Source: Mikania micrantha (Eukaryota; Streptophyta; Magnoliopsida; Asterales; Asteraceae). From it: a stretch of DNA of 64,000 nt. The notes beneath the pieces were generated by a model, which was not told the DNA's origin, did not search any database, and worked only from the letters and a program-made list of their open reading frames with translations. A program made the position numbers and the translations under genes. The stretch spans positions 4,452,788 to 4,516,787 of the forward strand of contig CM018690.1 of the NCBI GenBank assembly GCA_009363875.1, given 5' to 3'. Below are positions 58,723 through 64,000 of the stretch, piece by piece; position 1 is the first letter of the stretch; every line of letters starts with the position of its first letter.

Positions 58723-59431
58723 CAGTGGCGGATGTAGGTTAAAGGGGGTGGGTTCACAGGAACCCACCGCGTTTCGACTCGTTAGTAGGAAAAAATTTTT
58801 TTGAAAGAGTTAAACAATATGGTGAACCCATTAATATTTTAGAGGTGAATTCTGAAATGAACCTATTAAGATTTTTAAGAGTGAATTTTTAATGGAATTT
58901 TCATAGCAACTTGTGAACTTTATGAAGATAAGTGATCTTTGTTTGAGAAATATCGATAATCAATTATTAGATTTGTAAACAATTGTGTTAAAATCACTTT
59001 CATGTCTTATAAACTTAGGAAGCAAAATGGTCGTTATTAGTGGTTAAACTTTCGGATCAAGTTAATTTTCGTCATATAAACTTAGCATATTTCGTTTAGG
59101 TTTCAGGGCGTTGCCCCCATTGACCTATGCCTGCTGAATGGCTAGCCGGACCGCCACCTTGGACCCCGCAAGGAAGCGTGACCCCCTTGACTCCCAATTG
59201 ATCTGGAGCTTTGAAATCTTAAACGAAAACACATTGTGTATCTTTGAACTCTTTAATGACGACGTTTTCTAATTTTAATCATTGACTTAATATATCGCAT
59301 TGTTATTACGTGAACAAAATTACAAGACCCAAACCGTCAACCCGACCTGAAAATTTTTATGTTCAGTTATATTTAATTAAAATGTCGGAAAATGGTGAAC
59401 CCATTGAAAAAAATTCTTGGATCCGCCACTG
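58723..59431. mobile_element. Nonautonomous hAT element, 709 bp, 8-bp TSD CATTCAAG
   Basis: CAGTGGCGGATGTAGG start and GGATCCGCCACTG end, with CATTCAAG exact at 58715-58722 and 59432-59439. Same family as 13757-14526. Confidence 0.93.
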
Positions 59432-59579
59432 CATTCAAGTAGATCCGTAAGTAAAACAATTCTTTAAACAACCTAGAGTTATTTAGGAAACCTTTAAAAA
59501 TAATTACATCTCTTAAAAACACTTTTTTTCAATGTGTTGCTGATATAGTTTTTAAAGTTAATTATAGGAAAGGTACTTA

Positions 59580-59981
59580 GGCTCTGTTTGAGATTTCATT
59601 TAAAAATGACTTAATGACTTATTGGATTTTTGAAAAAGCCAATAAGCCTATAAGTTGTTTGTCAAACTTAAAATGAATTTTGAAAATGACTTTTTGTAGA
59701 AGAGTAATAAGTTGTTTTCAAAAGCAAAATAATTCCAACTTTTCAAAACGATTATGACTTATTGACATAAAATTACAAATATATCTCACTTTTTACTCTT
59801 TACCCAATAACATTAAAATAATGCCAATAAAAAGGTTCTTTTTGGTCATTTTGAAATTTTATTTTAGAAAAGCTAATGCAGACACATTTTTAAAAACTTC
59901 ATTTTAAAAAGTCATAAGTTAATAAACATTTTTAACAAAAAAAATCCTTTTAAAGTAAAATAAGCAATCACAAAGAGGGCC
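59580..59981. mobile_element. Tourist-like MITE, 402 bp, TSD TTA
   Basis: GGCTCTGTTTGAGAT start and ATCACAAAGAGGGCC end with TTA on both sides (59577-59579 and 59982-59984). AT-rich core with ATGACTTATTG and its inverse. Confidence 0.8.
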
Positions 59982-59984
59982 TTA

Positions 59985-60370
59985 GTGGTAACGAATACCT
60001 AACTTTAAAATTACATAAATGGTCCAATAATATAATTGTTGGAGTTTATTTTTAATAATAAATATTTTTTGTTATTAATTTTGGACCACGATAATTATTC
60101 ATATATATTGTGAATATAATTATTGCAGATTACATTTTTCATTTATGACTGACTGAATCACAACGAACAAAATCGGACAAAAAACGGAGCTAAGATGAAT
60201 AAGATATGGATGTTCGAAATTGTGTGTGTAAAGTGTTAAAAAGGAAAAGGAAAAAGAATGTTTTATCTACTAATTCAATGGTCATGAATTACTATGTAAT
60301 TATTACATGATATTGTTTGCTAATGAAAAGATAAAAACCTTTGAAATGTCATGATTACATTTATATATAG
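59985..60370. other. No feature recognised
   Basis: AT-rich sequence without coding or transposon signal. Confidence 0.4.
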
Positions 60371-60375
60371 AGTCA

Positions 60376-60945
60376 CTAGACTATATCCCGTGTGTTACAC
60401 GGATTTAATATAAAATATTAAATAGTTAATACTTTTATTTTAAATGATTAAATACGTATTAGTATGTTCTCTAAGTAATAAATCAATTATCAAAAACTTT
60501 ATTTTTAATAAATTAATTTTTAAAAATTTAATACCAAAAAGTGTCATTTGTTTGTAAAAAAACATTATTGTTTAATATCTATGCATTATATAGTCTATTT
60601 TATTTCTAAAATATTTATTTTTCTCTAAAAAATATTTATTTACTGATTTCAAAAAGTTTTTTCTCTAAAAAATATTTATTTTTAGAAAAAATCCATATCT
60701 TAGAATTTTTTTAAAGTGATTTTTCTAATAAAATATTATTTTTAATTGTTTATAAAACTTTTTAGTATTAAAAAGGTTAATAATATCATTAATATTATAG
60801 TTATTGAATATGTGAGTTAATATACTTTTAATAAGAATGAGAATTTAGTGAGGTGCTAAGAAGTTGACAAGTGTCACTATTAGCTTAAAATTGTGACAAG
60901 TGACAAAAACATATTTTTGTTTATTATAATAGTAAGGTAAGATTT
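60376..60945. mobile_element. Possible nonautonomous Helitron-like element
   Basis: CCCGTGTGTTACACGG palindrome near the left end (60388-60403) and a right end of GACAAGTGACAAAA...TTTATTATAATAGTAAG, like the remnant at 20775-21150. It has AAAAAATATTTATTT repeats inside. Exact ends are uncertain. Confidence 0.35.
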
Positions 60946-61376
60946 AACCTCTTGTTGAAGTGGCTAGAATTTTGACACACATACTAGCTTCAAAATTCTC
61001 AACATATAACTCTACTCTTCCGAATTCGAAGCAAGCTAAAATGATCAAGTTTTCGTACTATCTTGCGATACGCTCTTGTTTTAGGTAATATTTTGAGTTT
61101 TCGGTTAACTCCGATAGTAAACGATGCTACGTCTGTTGTACCCTGTGAAACAGTCGGATTCATATGGGTAGCCTGAAATTTGTTTTAAGGGAACTCTGTT
61201 TAACATAGATTCTCATCTACCGAACTTATTTCTATTCTACTAGTTCTTTTATGTACTATTACAAAAAAAATATAAAAGTGTTAAAATTTAAATTATATGA
61301 AATAAATAACAGTGCATAATAGAAAAAAAAGCCTTTTTTATTTTGACTTTTTTTTCAAATTCCATCCTTTCTTTAA

Positions 61377-61648
61377 GGTATGTGTTACCCATCACCCCTA
61401 TCATTCCACGTAGGCGTCATATAATCATCCAACACCATCACCACTTCATGTCATCACCACATGTGTTATCATCACCCACTTATCACGCCCCCTATCACCT
61501 TCTCCTATTCCCCCTTTCTTATCCACTTTCTTCTCCTTCACGCCGTGAAGCTGCTCACGTGCTTGCCGTCACCTGGTGGTCACGGCCCATATGTTATGGT
61601 GAATTTGGGTGAAAGGGGCGTGAGACTCATGCTCGACAACACATAGTC
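61377..61648. mobile_element. Harbinger-type MITE, 272 bp, TSD TAA
   Basis: GGTATGTGTTACCCATC at the left and CGACAACACATAGTC at the right, each beside TAA (61374-61376 and 61649-61651). CACGTAGGCGTCATATAA resembles the 9410-9440 part of the Harbinger element, so it may be a deletion derivative of that group. Open frames within are not genes. Confidence 0.7.
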
Positions 61649-61651
61649 TAA

Positions 61652-62638
61652 GTGTTCAAAACATTTTTGTACAACAATACTTTTTAAAGTAATCACACCA
61701 TAAATTTAAATGTTTTTTTTAATTTTAGTATATTGTTAAAATACTTTCTTTTATAAAAAATAAAGCACGATAAATTGTTATATTGTGTTTTTATGCACTA
61801 TATTTATCTTTATAATATTTGTGTCATGTATTTTTTTTTGTGTTCTATTATTGTTCTATATTTTGATTTGTTATAACACTAAAAATACAATACATATACC
61901 AAAAATCTAATATAGTTTAAATGTTTTCAAAAATTGTTAATTTTTATATATCAATATGGTACTCATATTAAATATGTTTAATTTTATGTTAATATTATTT
62001 TTTAAGAAAATAATATTGTTTGAAAAGGTTATAAACATTTAAAAAAGTGAACGAAACCTAAAAAAAGTCAAAATATATTATACCCAAATTAAACTTTTTT
62101 TTAACCATATTGCATGTTAAACTATTATTTATTTTTTTAGGCAAAATAATTTAATATTTAAACATTTACATGTGTACACACACATTATACTTAATATATA
62201 AAATGCATATATATTCTATATAATAAAATGATAACAATATATCTGATTATGTCTTTCCAAGAAATCCACATCACATTTGACATTTGACGTCTTTTATACT
62301 ATTTATATGACATATTTGACAAATTTAAATATTAATTTCATACAATCAAATTAAACATCCAAATTAAAAAAGAACATTTCTTTTAAATATTAATGAAAAA
62401 TCAATCATTTCTAACCTTTTGTTTTTAATTAGTAAATTCAAAAATTCAAATTTATAAAATCTGTTTTTCTTTTTATTTTTTATATATTAAATATTTTACG
62501 TTACATATATATACACACACACACACAAATATGTCTAATATACATGTTTATATGCTAGTTTCATATTAAAGAATTTTTAGATACAAAACACTCGTAAAAC
62601 CTTTCAATTAAATACTCAAATAATTAAGTATTTAACAA

Positions 62639-62640
<2 letters not shown>
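61652..62640. other. AT-rich stretch, no feature recognised
   Basis: Includes a short (AC)n run at 62511-62527. Nothing else was recognised. Confidence 0.4.

Positions 62641-62642
<2 letters not shown>

Positions 62643-62672
<30 letters not shown>
62643..62672. repeat. (TA)n microsatellite
   Basis: About 30 bases of TA just before the LTR start. Confidence 0.95.
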
Positions 62673-62675
<3 letters not shown>

Positions 62676-62679
62676 TTAT

Positions 62680-64000
62680 TGTAACAACCGAAAATTTCGG
62701 GAACCGTTTATGTCCAAAATTTATATAAACGTTCGTAAAGTAATTATGATCAAAAGGATATAAACGATAAAAATGTCTGATAATGTATGGACACGTTATA
62801 AAGCCTATTAATAACGTGAAAATTTTCTGTGAACGTTTGAGTTCATAATTTTTATGAACGTTCCTGAAGTGATTACGATCGCATTAATATAAGTGGGACT
62901 GTTATACGATAAAGTATGAACAAGATATAGGCTCGTGAATATTAAAAATATGTGAGCAAAGTAGAAGGGGGTTTTAAAAATAGGACCTCAAAGTTCAAGG
63001 GCCCTAAGTGAAAATTCTAATTAATTCACCATCTTATATTATGTAAGTCGGCATATTGGGAATTGCCTGGAGAATTCGAGAAGAAGCCATCAGAGTATGT
63101 TGAGATATTTAGTCATTATATTTCATTTGTTTCTCGTTTCATCTGTATGATCCTCCGCACAGTTTCATTAATTCAAGTTACAAAATACTGCAAATTAATG
63201 ATCAAGGAAGAATCAAGAAGAATCGATCGGACCGATACACATCGATAAGGTATGTGTTCATGATTTTCATCTCGTATTAGTTTAGTCTTGATTGATTAAA
63301 GAGATCAACACCATGTTTAGATAGAGTTTTATTTTGTATGATGAACTGGATTCGGTTGGAGCCCAATTACATCTAGATAATGATCAGGTTTTCATGAGTT
63401 TTATGAGGGTATAATATGTATACTCTTCTGGTTGCCTTAAAAATATGTATCATGCAGTAAGTTTAGCAACGCCTAAGACGAATTAATTAAATAATGAGAA
63501 TACGCTTATGTAAGCCTAGAAAATAAATAATTTTTAAGCATAACAATATTGTAGAGATAAAAATGGTCAAAATGAGTAGAAGCGAAATTTTGAAATAAAG
63601 CTCCGATTGAAAGTTATGACATGCCGAAGTTTCGAGCGGTGATCGTAAATCTGAGCATCGTCATGAAAAGTATTATAAATTTATCTCAAGTTATTATTAA
63701 TTGAGATAAATAATATTAGGTTATAATTATGATAAGATATGCATATTAATAGGATATCACTCTGAAGTGAGAAAGTAAGGAAAAGAAGAAAAGCTAGCAA
63801 ATTGTGCTTTAGCTCAGGTGAGTTCTTATAGCCCTGTTTTAAATGTTTTATCATTTTGGGCTGATATGCATGTTATACATTTATTTTATGAAAAGGACTG
63901 TATGTATGTGTAAAGTTATTATATGAAAGTGATTTAAACCTGATTATGGTCAGGTAAAGCATGTTTTCAGGAAAAATATGTTTTCAGATAAATAAATGTT
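62680..64000 (+). mobile_element. 5' part of an LTR, continuing past the window
   Basis: Starts TGTAACAACCGAAAATTTCG, nearly identical to the start of the solo LTR at 34182. A CAGGTGAGTTCTTATAGCCC box near 63816, followed by TTTTGGGCTGATATGCATG, matches the region at 35239-35300 of that LTR. The 5 bases before it are CTTAT. Whether it is a solo LTR or a complete retrotransposon cannot be seen here. Confidence 0.8.

Noticed and set aside
61343..61646. Short His/Pro-rich frames that could be a small peptide gene
   Set aside because: They fall within a Harbinger-type MITE with TAA duplications.

Overview
This is nuclear DNA of a flowering plant: AT-rich, with spliced genes, long (TA)n tracts and dense, old transposon sequence. 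The style of the repeats (Harbinger ORF1 genes of the type often annotated 'glutathione S-transferase T3-like', CAGTGGCGGA hAT elements, LTRs that start or end TGTCACACC) points to Asteraceae, which is an inference. Only one gene looks intact, a GAUT13/14-type galacturonosyltransferase at 2133-5815 (+), six coding exons and 532 residues, with a role in pectin homogalacturonan synthesis in the Golgi.

Layout. 1-1.5 kb: ends of two hAT-like elements. 1.9-5.8 kb: the GAUT gene. 7.5-9.3 kb: a (TA)n-linked cluster of MITE-like elements. 9.4-10.9 kb: a broken Harbinger ORF1 gene (-). 12.8-14.7 kb: a decayed GH38 alpha-mannosidase gene cut by a hAT element. 14.8-16.7 kb: a hAT element with 8-bp target duplications that holds another element inside. 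16.9 kb: a scrap resembling plastid ndhF. 18.6-20.1 kb: a broken Harbinger transposase. 21.7-25.65 kb: an LTR with a second LTR inside. 26.35-27.13 kb: a hAT element with gene-like cargo. 27.9-29.1 kb: a dead Helitron helicase. 31.1-32.4 kb: MITEs. 32.4-37.2 kb: a Harbinger element with a broken ORF1 gene, split by a 2.8-kb solo LTR. 38.4-41.1 and 41.3-44.7 kb: two more solo LTRs. 45-49.3 kb: several hairpin-forming elements. 49.4-58.0 kb: a solo LTR containing a second solo LTR in the opposite direction. 58.1-61.7 kb: MITEs and hAT elements. 62.68 kb to the end: the start of another LTR.

The genes do not form a pathway together; what links the region is its insertion history. I found exact target-site duplications for five solo LTRs or LTR insertions (GTTGT, AACAC, TTTAG, CTAAA, AAAGG), for several hAT elements (8 bp), and for Tourist/Harbinger elements (TAA or TTA). 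These allow a relative order of events to be read. No gag-pol coding was found, so LTR-LTR recombination appears to have removed the retrotransposon interiors. Much of the rest is AT-rich sequence in which I recognise nothing.
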